Shown piece by piece: positions 11,573 to 23,371 of a DNA stretch of 64,000 nucleotides. The position numbers were made by a program, and so were the translations under genes. Source of the DNA: Glycine soja (lineage: Eukaryota; Streptophyta; Magnoliopsida; Fabales; Fabaceae); contig NC_041003.1 in NCBI RefSeq assembly GCF_004193775.1, positions 27,529,735 to 27,593,734 on the forward strand. The letters are read 5' to 3'. The notes under the pieces were generated by a model. The model was not told where the DNA came from and did not search any database. It saw only the letters and a list, made by a program, of their open reading frames with translations. Position 1 is the stretch's first letter; each line of letters starts with the position of its first letter.

Positions 11573-12300
11573 GCTTGGTAAAACCTACACGAAAGTTTCA
11601 GAAAGAAAACATCATCATACACTCTTTCAATTTCTGCTTTGCTGTCCATAGTGGTCATACTTTGCTCGAACAAGATTACCTCCTGGTCTAGACATAGACC
11701 AAAAAAACACTTTCGAATCCTAACCTAAAACAAACAAACAATCAAAACAAAAAACACTTCAAATTTCTAAAATTCTTTGTTTTATTACCCCCTCACCGAG
11801 TAATTTCTAGCTCTCCTATAATACCATAATTTTCAGTATCTACTGCACAATATTGACTATATATCATTGCAGTTCAGGTTTTCAGAAATCATCATCACTC
11901 GAAAAGAGAGAGAGAGAGAGGAAATTATCAACAGTAACAACACATTTGCGCCTAAAACAGTTGATTTTAAGATACCAAGAAATCAAATGTTTAAATCTGT
12001 TTTTTCCACCTCTTCTGATTAATTTTCAAGAAACCCGACACTTAATTCCCAAACATCCAGTGGAAGACCATTCTAATAATCTGTCCCACTCGAAAAGCAT
12101 ACAATGTTCAACAATTGAAACCTTATTATAGTGTATGAAACCGTGTAATTAATGACAAAGATGAGGGAATAAGAAAGAAGAAAAAACATACCGACATATG
12201 TTGTGGTTATGAGATCTAAAGGATCTTAGATTCCAACATTGTAATTGAAGTACATGATTGATTGATTGATTGGAATTAATGGCGTAGCTAATTTTAGGGG
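11573..12300 (-). promoter_or_regulatory. 5' UTR/promoter region of the TRAF-type gene
   Basis: No gene lies in this stretch, which is upstream of the minus-strand start at 11572. It holds a GA run (11906-11921), two small ATTG/GATT runs near 12260-12272, and splice-like sites compatible with a 5' UTR intron. Individual regulatory sites cannot be assigned. Confidence 0.4.
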
Positions 12301-13059
12301 GGGAATCGAAAAGGTGGATGCTCTTCTACTCAGTTACAAGGAATATGCCAAATCTGATGGATGCTTTTTGTTTTTGATTTTAATATATATTCTCAAATTC
12401 AATATTTAAAATAAAAATATAATAATTAATTAATATAAATTTAATATTTAATTTTTTTACTTATTTTTATAAGCATTATAATTTTTTCTTTTTATATTAT
12501 ATTTTTTGAATTTTTTCTTCTGAAGTTTAGATGGGAGGTTTTAGAAATATAAGTATTTTGTTAATTTGATAGTTTTTAAAGGAAATAATAAATTAGTATA
12601 GATTTAGTATCCTGATTTTTGTTTATTTTTGTAAACATTATTATTGTTGGAACCAAGGAGGCCTAATGTCTATAAATCTTTAAAGTTTTGATGATTACAT
12701 AACTCTAAAGATTATATAAATTTATTGAAAAAATTATAAAGAGTGTAGAAGCACTCAATTATAAAAATTTGGGATAGCCTCAAGTTTCAGACAAAAGTAT
12801 CACATGAAGATCATCTAAAGCATTGTTTCATGAAAGTTTGTATATAACTCGTTTGAAATCAAATTTGAGACAATTTTGAAGATAGTCATAGTACAATGCT
12901 TCAGCTATTTAAAGTAGCAAGACGTGCAAAAGAAAGAATAAAATGAAGTTATACCTTTATAAAACAAAAGGACGAAATTAACGTGTGTTCTCAAAAGTAT
13001 CACATGAAAGTTTGTATATAACTCGTTTGAAATCAAATTTGAGACAATTCTGAAGATAG
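12301..13059. repeat. AT-rich intergenic DNA with a duplicated about 77-bp segment
   Basis: The segment beginning CATGAAAGTTTGTATATAAC and ending CATAGTACAATGCTT occurs at about 12829-12902 and again at about 13004-13076, with a single visible difference (TTTTGAAG/TTCTGAAG). The second copy runs straight into the LINE remnant. No gene is supported. Confidence 0.85.
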
Positions 13060-13661
13060 TCATAGTACAATGCTTAGATGATGATTGGAAAGGTATTGAC
13101 CATATTGTCCAACAAAAGAGGGGCAAACCACAAAGAAGGTGGAGACTGAAGGGGACGCTTAGATGATGATTGGAAATGTATTGACCTTGAGTATAGGTGG
13201 AGGATTGTGATTGGCTTAAGCAATGCCTAGTTGGGAGGGTTCATGATATGAGCCATGTTATGTCGTCGAAAGAAGCCTTCATCATGCATATATGGTTTCA
13301 ACTCAATCAGAGTACAATCAGAGTGTGCCACCTGGGTGATTGCTCATTCCTCCTATCTAGAATGGAGGGAATAGTGCTCAAAGATGTAGTAGAAAAGGAT
13401 AAGGAATGGTTTAATACCATTTTTTAATCTATTACACAATGGATCCTTAAAGAAAGAACAGGATATCAAACAACTTGGGTATTATGTTGAGGGATACCTA
13501 TTCACTTGTGGAGTCGTGACTGTTTTGAAAAGGTTGTCAACCCTGTGGATAACTTGATTGAGGTGGATGAATTTACTAGAAGTTGGGATCAACTGGACAA
13601 GGCGAGTCTTCTTGTTAGGACATCGGACCTCATTCTTATCTCAATTGGGAGGAGGGTCCAC
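13060..13661 (+). pseudogene. LINE (non-LTR retrotransposon) N-terminal fragment
   Basis: The translated segments EDCDWLKQCLVGRVHDM, IRVCHLGDCSFLL, DKEWFNTIF, then after a stop IHLWSRDCFEKVV and LVRTSDLILISIGRRV match the DUF4283-like N-terminal region found in plant LINE polyproteins. The frame is broken by several stops. The fragment ends exactly where the LTR-like TGATAAACC of the older Ty3 element begins (13662). The C-terminal part of a LINE resumes at about 25960, so this is likely the left shoulder of one interrupted element. Confidence 0.7.
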
Positions 13662-14957
13662 TGATAAACCAATTTTTGAGTGATATTATGTGAGTTTTTG
13701 TGTCATTTTCATGTATTTTTTTTTGGCAAAACTCACGTTTGAACACTAGTTTTGTCTTGCACAAGTATAGTCGCTCAATTGAGTGAAAGAGATGAAAATT
13801 ACATGTTTTCTGAAGATCTAAAGAACTCTATCACTTGACTACTATCATGGTACATTCATCATAGTCGTGGTAAGCAGTACGACCATGTCAAAATGATGAC
13901 ATCCCTTCTGAACAGTGTCAGCTTCCGACGACGGTCATGGTAATTTGCCACGACCGTAGTCCACACCATGATGACTGTAGTCGTTCCACAATGCTTCAAA
14001 GCTTCAATGCCATAAATTTCCGATCACAACTGTGGTGGAGTTCAACACAATTTTAGTGTGCCTTTTTGGATGATATCATTAGGAAGCTATAACTAAAGGT
14101 TTTTTTCTATATCTTTTTATCTTTTACCTAATTTACAAATTTGAAAGCACTATGAGGGGTTTTGATTTTTTTGAAGTGTGGGCAACATCATAAGGATGGA
14201 TCGTGATCATGATTCCTACCTTGTTGGTATGTCTATGCTAATTTCATATAGGTTTTCGATTTGTGCTCTGATCATGAGCAGCTAGTCACCCTAGTCTAGG
14301 AGTTATGATGTAGTTGTCCACTTGTACTCCTTTCTCTGTTCTTAATGAAAATTCTCAATGTTTTATGTTAGTTAATTCTCTTCCTTATCTCTATTATTTA
14401 TTTGGGAACTGATCATTCTTATGCTTAATCAAATATACTATGGTGATCATCTATGTATATTTGGTAAACCTAGGTAAACTGTTTGGGTAATCTCCAATAG
14501 ATTAATTAATCCTTAATTGATCATCCTTGATTCTGATTATATCATTTGACTTAAATCAATATATCTATGATCATTGGAGTATTGGTTTAAGGTAAAAAAA
14601 GCATCATTACACCTTGATCATAGGCTTTTGATTGACTTTGAATCGGTAATTAACTTTGCTAGAAATTTCATAGGAATTGTGATTGGGGGAAAATTGGCAC
14701 TGGTGAATCATAATCGACAATCGCTTTCAATATCGCTTAATTCTTTCTTTTGCGATAGCTTATTTGTTTTTTTTTTAAATCCAAAAACCATAAAATACTT
14801 TAATCTTCTTTTTAAATTATCTCAATCGTTTAGTTTAATAATTTTGATTATTTGGAAATACAATTGGTCTTTAGGGTTCAATAACCATACTTTTAATCTA
14901 CTGTTACTATTGCATAGAGTACACTTGTGCTTGTTCAAACACTATTTTAATGCATCA
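13662..14957 (+). repeat. 5' LTR of the older (outer) Ty3 element
   Basis: The segment starts TGATAAACC and ends ...TGCATCA, giving TG...CA borders. It is followed six bases later by a decayed primer-binding site (14964-14981) and then gag remnants. No gene lies inside; there are only AT-rich non-coding frames. No matching 3' LTR was found in the window, so the boundaries rest on the TG/CA termini, the primer-binding site position and the sharp end of the LINE homology. Confidence 0.6.
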
Positions 14958-14963
14958 AGTTTT

Positions 14964-14981
14964 TGGCATCGTTGTTAGGAG
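14964..14981 (+). other. Decayed tRNA-Asp-type primer-binding site
   Basis: TGGCATCGTTGTTAGGAG aligns to the intact primer-binding site TGGCGCCGTTGCCGGGGA of the inner element (18243-18260), with the differences being mostly CG/CC to CA/TT changes. Such changes are expected from decay of methylated cytosines in an old element. Confidence 0.65.
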
Positions 14982-15169
14982 TTGTGAAAATTCCTAAGTA
15001 GTTTAATTTTGTTAAACCAAACAATTTTTTGTTCATAGAAATTCTTTCATTATTTATTTAATTTTATGTTATTTGTTTTTACTTTATTCTTTTTGTTTCT
15101 CATTGCACTTGATCTTCTCCTCTGCTTTTTAGTGCATGCAAACCAGGTCCCAAAATCCATCACTATAGT

Positions 15170-17180
15170 ACAAACCTGATATTAACAAGCTAATATGAAG
15201 ACTTAGTGCAAAACTCTATGGAGAGAGAGAAATAGGAATGATAGTCTATCCAACTCAAAACCTTATGGACTACTTCACCCTTTCCTTGGGGGAAACCAAT
15301 ACCATCCTACTCCCCGAGCTACCTGAAGGAGTTACATTTGACTTCAAGCATGGGTTCCTACAAATGTTGGAGAGTAACATGTTTAGTGGTGCTGCCCATG
15401 AAGAGCCTATGTATCACTTGAGGAAGTTCATCAAGTTGATCAACACGACAAAATAGAACCATCTGCCGTTAGAATGTATTAGACTTTATGCCTTTCCCTT
15501 TTCTCTCAACTGGAAGACATAAAATTGGGTATGTTTACTACTAGAGAATGGTATCACTACATGAAATCAGTCCACAAGTACTTCTTAAGGAGCTATTTCT
15601 CTCCCATGAAGACATATCAATGCATTAGGGACATTGGAAACTTTGTATAGATGGAGCAAGAGAGTCTACTTAAAGCTTGGGAAAGATTGCAAGAGATGAT
15701 CAGAAGCTTTCCACACCAAGGCATTACTCAACAAAGGTTGGTTCATATTTTCTATGGAGTGTCCTCGCATAATAGGACAAGCTTGGATGTTGGTTATAGG
15801 GGCTACCTCATGTAAAACCCCATGTTGATGCCATCAAAATCATTGAAGACATGTGTTATGACCCCTACAACAACTCAGGGATATGAGGATTATGAAGAAA
15901 GGCGTTAACTAGTTGGGGACAAATGAATCCCAAACTGAATTGGAAAATTCAATGTAAGCTCTACCACTAAAGATTGAGACACTCATGAGAACTCAAGCTC
16001 AAGTCCTCATTACTGCACCTTCATTCCCAACCTATGATTAAATGTAGGATTGTGCATGGGCCAAAAGAATGCATTATTGGTGACAAGCTAGTTGCAGCCA
16101 TGGATGAGATCAACTTTGTTAGGGGAGGAAAATTCTTATAATCAGTACCCCAACAATTTCAATAAAGGACAAGGCTTCAGGCAAAGTCAAGGAATGTTTA
16201 GGTCTCAACCCATGCAAAATCAGAGGCCTAGACAAGAGAAGCGACAACCCACTATTCAAGAAACCATGCTTTAGTATATGGCCCAGAATGATAAGAGAGT
16301 GAAGCAGGTGAAGTCCCAATTGACCAATATATAATATTTCTTGTCACAAAGGCAACCGAACAACCTTCCTTCACAGCTTGAGCCAAATCCTAAGAAGGAG
16401 GATGTCGATGATGTGATGACTAGAAGCAAGAGGATTCAAGAGGACTCTGAGGAGAAGGAAGGTTCTTCTTCAAAAGTTGCAGATGACGTCCTTACTAAAG
16501 AGGACCAAACACTTGAGAAAATTGAGGATCCTACTAATGGGAACCCGATACCAAAGAAGGAAGGGGAAGAAAAAGGAAGAGATACTAACATCTCCTAAGG
16601 TAAGTATACACTTTCCTTGAAGAGTTAAGAATGACTAGTGGGATGTGTAATTTAAAAAATTTCTTGAGGTTATGAGAAAATGCACATCAACCTCCCTTTC
16701 ATTGAGGCTATTTCATAGATGTCATCTTATGCCAAGCATTTTAAAGAAATTTTATTAAACAAAGGAAAATTGACAAATTTTGACCTATGGATCTTAATGA
16801 GGAGTGTTTTGTTGTGGTCCTTAGGAAACTTTCCCCTAAGATGAAAGACCTCGATAAATATACTATTCCTTATTTGATAGGGTAGTCTTACTTTGATAAG
16901 CGTCTGTGTGATTTGGGGGCTAGTATAAATTTGATGCTTTATTTCGTCTTTAAGAAATTTGGCATAACACACTTAGAGCCTACTAACATCACTTTTTGCC
17001 TTGTTGATCATTCAATTGTCTATCCTAGAAGGAAAATTGAGGATGTGTTGGTTAAGCTAGACAAGTTCCTCTTTCCAATTGACTTTGTAATTTTATATAT
17101 GGAGGCAGATGGGGATATTCCTATCATATTAGGACGATCTTTCCTTAGTACTTGTGATTTTCTTGCTGAGGTTAGACTAG
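15170..17180 (+). pseudogene. Outer Ty3 element: gag and protease remnants
   Basis: Broken frames give a gag-like start (DYFTLSLGETNTILLPELPEG, FKHGFLQMLES, HEEPMYHLRKF) at 15238-15456. Capsid-like fragments with many stops follow, then a charged Lys/Glu linker (16341-16598), and finally a retropepsin-like domain (16905-17180) with LGASINLM, IEDVLVKLDKFLFP and IPIILGRSFLST. The catalytic DLGAS context reads DLGAS (GATTTGGGGGCTAGT just before 16925). The family is Ty3/gypsy of the Tat/Athila group. The reading frame is cut at 17180 by the inner element and resumes at about 25775. No reverse transcriptase is left. Confidence 0.75.
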
Positions 17181-18238
17181 TGATGTGTCATCATTTTCTC
17201 ATATTTCTTAACCTTTTTGTCACCATTTTAATTACTGATTAACCTTAATTGTCAAATTAATTATGCAGTTTTATCATTTGGGCCTACTGGATTAATTTTG
17301 TGTTTTTAATTTAATTTTAGGAGAATTATAAGCAATTGGGTTTGAATCTAGAATTGGACTTGAGCTTGAAGAGAGCAGACTATTTTATTCTACCAAATTT
17401 TATCTTATCTAGATATTATTTAGATTTGATCTCATCTAGATATAATCTAGATCTTATCTTATCTTATCTAAATTTTATTTTATTTATGGGCTTGGATTTA
17501 AAATAGATTTGTAAGCTTTGGGGCTGAAAACTATATAACAGCACCAAGGTTCTAGTTTAGGCTCTCTTCTCTCTCTCTCTCTCTTTCTTTGGTTTTTAGC
17601 TTTTTTTTTTTTGTTTTGGAGAATAATTCTAGTTTTCTTCGTTTCTACTACAATTTCGTTTTCTATTGATTAATGGAAGGCTAAGTCTCCAGCATTGTTT
17701 TCTCTTGAGGATCAAGCACAACTCTCTTTGAGGTTATATTATTACTATTAAATTCTGATCAGGTTTTCCTCTTCGCCAATTACTCTGTATTTGTTGCTAT
17801 TAATTCATGCATGCTTAGTACTTGATTAATTGTCTCTGCGCTTAATTTACGTTCATGCTTAATGATCGTTCATGATTAATTGGTGTATGTGCTACTTAAT
17901 CACATAATGAATGCCTTATGTTAAATTTCGCTTAGTAATTTAATTTAGGGTTGGATTAAGTGGTTGAACTGATAAAGGATAAACTCTCGTAACCTAGGAT
18001 AAGAGACTTGCTTGTGAATCAAGGGGCAGCAACGTGTTTTAATTCTGATATTTTCTAATTCACATCTATTCGCTGTTTAATTTACAAAAGCAAACAACCC
18101 CCTCCCCCAATTCGTTACTATTTTTCTACTATCTGCTATGAACGTTTGGTTGACCATTACTCGTTGGGAGACGACCTAGGATCACTTCCTAGATACTGCA
18201 TTTTTAATGTTTATTTGATTCAGGTACGACCTCGATCA
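17181..18238 (+). repeat. 5' LTR of inner Ty3 element
   Basis: It begins TGATGTGTCATCATTTTC and ends CCTCGATCA. It shares near-complete similarity with 24876-25768, except for a segment of about 200 bp (about 17935-18135) missing from the 3' copy. A TATA-like CTATATAAC lies at 17531-17539, followed by a CT-rich leader at about 17562-17584. GGATCACTTCC...TTTGATTCAGGTACGACC marks the 3' end. Confidence 0.9.
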
Positions 18239-18242
18239 AATT

Positions 18243-18260
18243 TGGCGCCGTTGCCGGGGA
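18243..18260 (+). other. Primer-binding site, tRNA-Asp type
   Basis: TGGCGCCGTTGCCGGGGA, four bases after the LTR, is complementary to the 3' end of plant tRNA-Asp (…CCCCGGCAACGGCGCCA). This is the usual primer of Athila-like Ty3 elements. Confidence 0.9.
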
Positions 18261-19187
18261 GCAATGTCCAAAGATTCATAATAGCTAGTGATTCGTGTTT
18301 TATGTTTAGTTGTTTTATGCTTTTGTGTTGTGTTAGTGATTGTGTTAGTGTCTTGTTATTTTGTTTAGTGTGGTATTTTGCTTTAGTTTTTCTGTTCAGC
18401 GCTTCCCCTGTTTCAGTTTTTGTGTTTTGTTGTGAGTAGTGCTTTGCGATGGATTTAGCCACCACTTTTGCTGACCTGGGAAACAGAGTAGTAGTGCAAA
18501 TCCTTTAGTGACTGCTGCTGACAATTTAATTGGCGATTTTTGTTTTGATAGTTAGGGTTATTATTTTTGGCTGAATTTTGGTGTGGTAGGTTCTTTTGAC
18601 TCATATTGTGTGAAAAATACCAGGAACACTTGGTGTGGCTAGATTTGAGAGATTCAAAAAAATTTGAGAACTTGTGTTTAGCAAAACTTCAAACGGCCAT
18701 AACTTTTACTCCGGGTATCAGAATGACTATTATTATATATATATTTGGGGTAAAAAAAAAATTTCCCATACCATGGTAACCCGCCGAAGGCTGACTGAGG
18801 TCTCTAGCTAGCCAAAATCACCTGTTTACTAGTTTTTTTTTTCTTTTTTTCTATTTTTCAAGTTTTATTGTTTTATTTTTCTAAAGTTTCCTTAGGTAGT
18901 TTCCATAGTTAGACTTTGAATTTTTCTCTGAAAATTTTTGTGCTATCTTTTCATGATTTTAGGGTGTTGCTTACAAATTTTCAAGTCATTTGGATATCAT
19001 TTAATGGTAGCTGTAGTTCAAACCTACACTGTTACTTGCATAAGAAGGCAACTAATTGTGCATGCTAAATGTAGTGTATGACTAGAGGCAATCCATCTGA
19101 CTTACAACCCTTTGATCCTGAGATAGATTAGTTAGGCATCATTTTATACCTTTTGAGCATCCTGAGCATTCTGTTACTAGTGAGTCT
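18261..19187. other. Untranslated leader of inner Ty3 element
   Basis: No coding region is convincing between the primer-binding site and the gag fragment. The stretch is T-rich with many stops in all frames. Confidence 0.6.
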
Positions 19188-19564
19188 ATGCATTCTGTTA
19201 TTGGTGATTTTGAGCATTCTGATTTTGAACATTCTGAGAACATGGCACAACCTCCACCCCGTGAGAGGACTCTAAGGGGAATGGCTGCTCCTGATTTCAC
19301 CTACGAAAGCTTGTGCATCCAATACCCTGATGAGGATGCCCCATATGTTCTTAAAACTGCATTGATCCATTTGCTTCCAAAGTTTCATGGCCTTGCAGGT
19401 GAAGACCCGCACAAACATCTGAAAGAATTCCATATTGTCTGCTCCACCATGAAACCCCCAGATGTCCAGGAGGATCACATATTTCCAAAGGCTTTTCCTC
19501 ATTCTTTAGAGGGAGTGGCAAAGGACTGGCTATATTACCTTGCTCCAAGGTCCATCACGAGCTA
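19188..19564 (+). pseudogene. gag fragment of inner Ty3 element
   Basis: An open frame encodes a capsid-like start: TLRGMAAPDFTYESLCIQYP, FELKP-like LIHLLPKFHGLAGEDPHKHLKEF, VCSTMKPPDVQEDH and KDWLYYLAPRSITS, then a TAG (canonical Trp, 19563-19565). The remainder of gag, including any zinc knuckle, is missing. After LKKVFL the sequence jumps to a 36-bp copy of the protease-coding segment (19588-19624) and then to the protease region itself. Confidence 0.85.
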
Positions 19565-19650
19565 GGATGACCTCAAGAAAGTATTCTTAGGGAACAATAA
19601 GTTTGACAATGCCATGCTAGATTTAGTAAAAATGAAGTGAAAGAATTAGT

Positions 19651-22215
19651 ATGGGCAAAAATGTCTCCGCATTGATTGGTAAATCTATTCCCCAAATCCA
19701 TAAAAAATGTAAAGATCCAGGTACATTCAGCATACCTTGTATTATAGGGAACAATAAGTTTGACAATGCCATGCTAGATTTAGGAGCTTCTGTTAGTGTT
19801 ATGTCTCTGTCTATTTTTAATTCTCTATCTCTTGGCCCTTTGCAGTCAACTGATGTGGTGATTCATTTAGCTAATACAAGTGTTGCCTATCCTCCTGGTT
19901 TCATAAAGGATGTCTTAGTTAGAGTTGGTGAACTGATTTTCCCTGTTGATTTTTATATTTTGAATATGGAGGAAGGATTTTCTCAAGGATCAGTTCCCAT
20001 CATTCTAGGCAGACCTTTTATGAAAACTGCTAGAACTAAGATAGATGTTTATGCAGGCACACTATCTATGGAGTTTGGTGATATAACTGTTCATTTTAAT
20101 ATTCTTGATGCTATGAAACACCCATCTGAAGATCTTTCTGTATTTCGTGCTGAAATAATTGACCATATTGTTGATGAATACATGACTTATCTTCATTCTA
20201 ATCTGCATGTCTGTCACTCTTCATGCATTGAATCTGAATTTGTACTTGATCATATGTCTGAATTTGATGCTGAGAGTGAATCTGAAATTGATATTGATTA
20301 CATGTCTGGTGATGTTTTACCTCTTGAGATTGATTTTCTAGAGTCAGATAGAACTAACCATGTTTCAGGAAGTGCACATACATCTGACTTTCTTTATGAG
20401 GTACAGGCTGAGAAACCATCTCTTTCTACCATTATCCAGCCGCCCACACCAGAATTGAAGTCTCTGCCATCAAATTTAAAATATGCTTACTTGGATGATA
20501 GCAAAAGTTTTCCAGTAACTATATCTGCCTCCCTTGCTGATGAGCAAGAGGAGAAGCTGTTATCAGTTCTCAAGAAGCATAAGAAGGCTATAGGCTGGAC
20601 CCTAGCGGACATTCCTGGTATTAGCCCATCCACATGTATGCAACGGATAAATTTAGAGGATGGGGCTAAACCAGTAAGACAGCCACAGAGAAGACTCAAC
20701 CCGGTGATTCTTGATGTAGTAAAGAAGGAGGTAACCAAGCTTTTGCAAGTTGGAATCATTTATCCTATCTCCGACAACCAATGGGTGAGTCCCGTCCAGG
20801 TAGTCCCGAAGAAAACCGGCCTCACCGTCATAAAAAATGAGAAGGAGGAGCTGATTCCTACTCGGGTGCATAACAGTTGGAGAGTCTGCATCGACTATAT
20901 GAGGTTGAACTAGGTTACCAAAAAGGACCATTTTCCCCTGCCATTCATTGACCAGATGCCTGAACGCCTAGCAGGTAAATCTCACTATTGTTTCCTTGAT
21001 GGTTTTTCTGGTTATATGCAAATCACTATTGCTCCTGAGGATCAAGAAAAGACCACATTCACCTGCCCCTTCGGCACTTTTGCCTATAGGAGGATGGCTT
21101 TCGGCCTGTGCAATGCCCCTGGTACCTTCCAGCAATGCATGATCAATATTTTCAGTGATTTTTTAGAAAATTGCATAGAGGTGTTTATGGATGATTTCAT
21201 TGTATATGGATCCTCTTTTGATATTAGTCTGGAAAAGGTTTTGAATAGATGCATTGAAACTAACATTGTTCTAAATTTTGAAAAATGTCATTTTATGGTT
21301 GAGCAAGGTATAGTTTTAGGCCACATTATTTCCAATAAGGGCACTGGATTAGATCCTGCAAAAATTTATGTTATTTCACAATTTCCTTACCCCTCTTGCG
21401 TGCGAGAGGTGCAATCTTTTCTTGGTCATGCAGGATTCTACAGGCGCTTTATAAGAGATTTTAGCAAAGTAGCCCTTCCACTATCCAACTTGTTGCAAAA
21501 GGAGGTGGAGTTCGACTTTAATGATAAATGCAAAGAGGCTTTTGATTGCCTCAAAAGAGCATTGACTACCACCCACATCATCCAGGCACCCGACTGGACA
21601 ACCCCTTTTGAGCTTATGTGTGATGCATCAAATTATGCATTGGGGGCTGTCCTTGCTCAGAAAATTGATAAATTGCCCAGGGTGATATATTATTCTTCTA
21701 GGACTTTAGATGTTGCCCAAGCGAATTATACTACTACTGAGAAAGAGCTACTAGCCATAGTTTTTGCTCTTGAAAAATTTCGTTCTTATTTGCTTGGTAC
21801 TCGCATTATTGTTTATACTAACCATGCAGCTCTAAAGTACTTGTTGAAGAAGGCTGATTCAAAGCCTAGATTGATCCGATGGATGCTCTGGCTCCAAGAG
21901 TTTGACTTGGAGATCCGTGATAGGAGCGGAGCACAAAATTTAGTTGTTGATCATTTAAGTCGGATCGAACGTGTGTCTGATGAGGATTCACCCATTCGGG
22001 ATGATTTCCCGGATGATCATTTGTATATACTGTATATTATTTCTGATTCTCTTTCTACTCCCTGGTTTGCTAACATTGTCAATTATTTAGTTGCTTCTGT
22101 TTTTCCTCCCTTAGCATCTAAAGCTCAAAAAGATAAAATTAAAAGTGATGCTAAGCATTTTATTTGGGATGACCCCTACTTGTGGAAATTGTGCAGTGAT
22201 CAGGTCATTAGATGA
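19651..22215 (+). pseudogene. Protease-reverse transcriptase-RNase H region of inner Ty3 element
   Basis: Frame 19651-20913 holds the retropepsin (LDLGASVSVMSLSIF, IKDVLVRVGELIFPVDF, VPIILGRPFMKTARTKID), a long acidic linker and the start of reverse transcriptase (VSPVQVVPKK, SWRVCIDYMRLN). It stops at TAG 20911-20913, where NxxT is expected, and continues in the same frame: [37 protein letters not shown] and the catalytic box FMDDF (about 21184-21198). RNase H follows with [27 protein letters not shown] and [10 protein letters not shown]. The family has Asp at the Asn codon 21820-21822 (TDHAALKYL), so RNase H lacks one catalytic residue. The segment ends at a TGA (22213-22215). RNA-to-DNA copying during retrotransposition is the family role; this copy is dead. 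Confidence 0.92.
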
Positions 22216-23371
22216 TGCATTCCAGATCATGAGACTGACTCAGTTCTGCGGTTCTGTCATTCTTCTGCACCGGGAGGTCATCTTGGTGTTCAAAGGACAG
22301 CTCTCAAAGTGTTTGACTGTGGCTTTTATTGGCCCACCATCTTTAAACATGCGTGGAAGATCTATAGCACTTGTGAGCAGTGTCAGAGAGCAGGAAGTGC
22401 ACTTACATGGAGACAACAAATGTCTCAGCAACCCATGCTATTCTGTGAGGTGTTTGATGTCTGGGGCATAGATTTCATGGGCCCTTTTTCCTGTCTCTTT
22501 TGGTTATGTTCACATTCTCCTTGCAGTTGATTATGTTTCAAAATGGGTGGAAGCCAAGCCCACTAGAACTAATGATGTTAAGATTGTTGCAAATTTTGTC
22601 AGATCTAATCTGTTTTGCAGGTTTGGAGTACCTAAAGCAATCGTTAGTGATCAAGGAACCCATTTTTGCAAAAAATCAATGCATGCCTTGCTTAAAAAGT
22701 AGGGGGTTGTACACAGGGTATCCACACCATACCACCCCCAAACCAATGGATAGGCAGAAATTTCTAACAGGGAGATTAAGAGAATTTTTGAGAAGATTGT
22801 GCTGCCAAGCAGGAAAGATAGGAGTACCAGGCTTGATGATGCCCTTTGGGCACATCAGACTACCTACAAAGCACCCATAGGAATGTCTCCTTATCGGGTT
22901 GTCTTTGGAAAGGCATGTCATCTTCCAGTGGAGATTGAGCACAAAGCATACTGGGCAGTGAAGACCTGCAACTTCTCTATGGATCAAGTTGGTGAGGAAA
23001 GAAAGTTGCAACTGAGTGAGTTAGATGAGATCCGCCTAGAAGCGTATGAGAATGCCAAGTTCTACAAAGAAAAGACCAAGAAGTTCCATGATAGCATGAT
23101 AATTAAGAAGGACTTCATGGTTGGGCAAAAAATGTTATTGTATAATTCTAGGCTTGGACTCATGAGTGGTAAGTTGAGGTCTAAGTGGATTGGTCCTTTT
23201 GTTGTTACTAATGTTTTTCCTTATGGTACAATTGAGATCAAAAGCGACTCCACAAACAAGAGCTTCAAGGTCAATGGACACCGACTTAAGCCATTCCTCA
23301 CAAACCCTTCTTTAGTGGACGTAGTGGTGGAAGAGACTTCCTTACTCCACCCTACTTTTCCTCCACCATGA
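22216..23371 (+). pseudogene. Integrase region of inner Ty3 element
   Basis: Directly after the TGA the frame gives the HHCC zinc domain (CHSSAPGGHLGVQRTALKVF, STCEQCQRAG) and the first core motif GIDFMGPF. A run of five T near 22485-22489 shifts the frame; the core then continues in another frame (VDYVSKWVEAKP, IVSDQGTHF, HPQTNG-stop-AEISNRE with a TAG at about 22752). Another shift leads to the C-terminal part, open at 22799-23371 ([51 protein letters not shown]). The Asp, Asp and Glu of the catalytic triad are still visible, but the gene is interrupted at least four times. In intact relatives this enzyme inserts the cDNA into the genome. Confidence 0.9.

Noticed and set aside
14574..14978. 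134-residue open frame in the outer Ty3 LTR
   Set aside because: Hydrophobic, AT-driven composition and no family features; it spans the LTR end and the primer-binding site.
18146..18439. 97-residue open frame across the 5' LTR/primer-binding site
   Set aside because: Crosses functional non-coding signals of the retrotransposon; translation is low-complexity.
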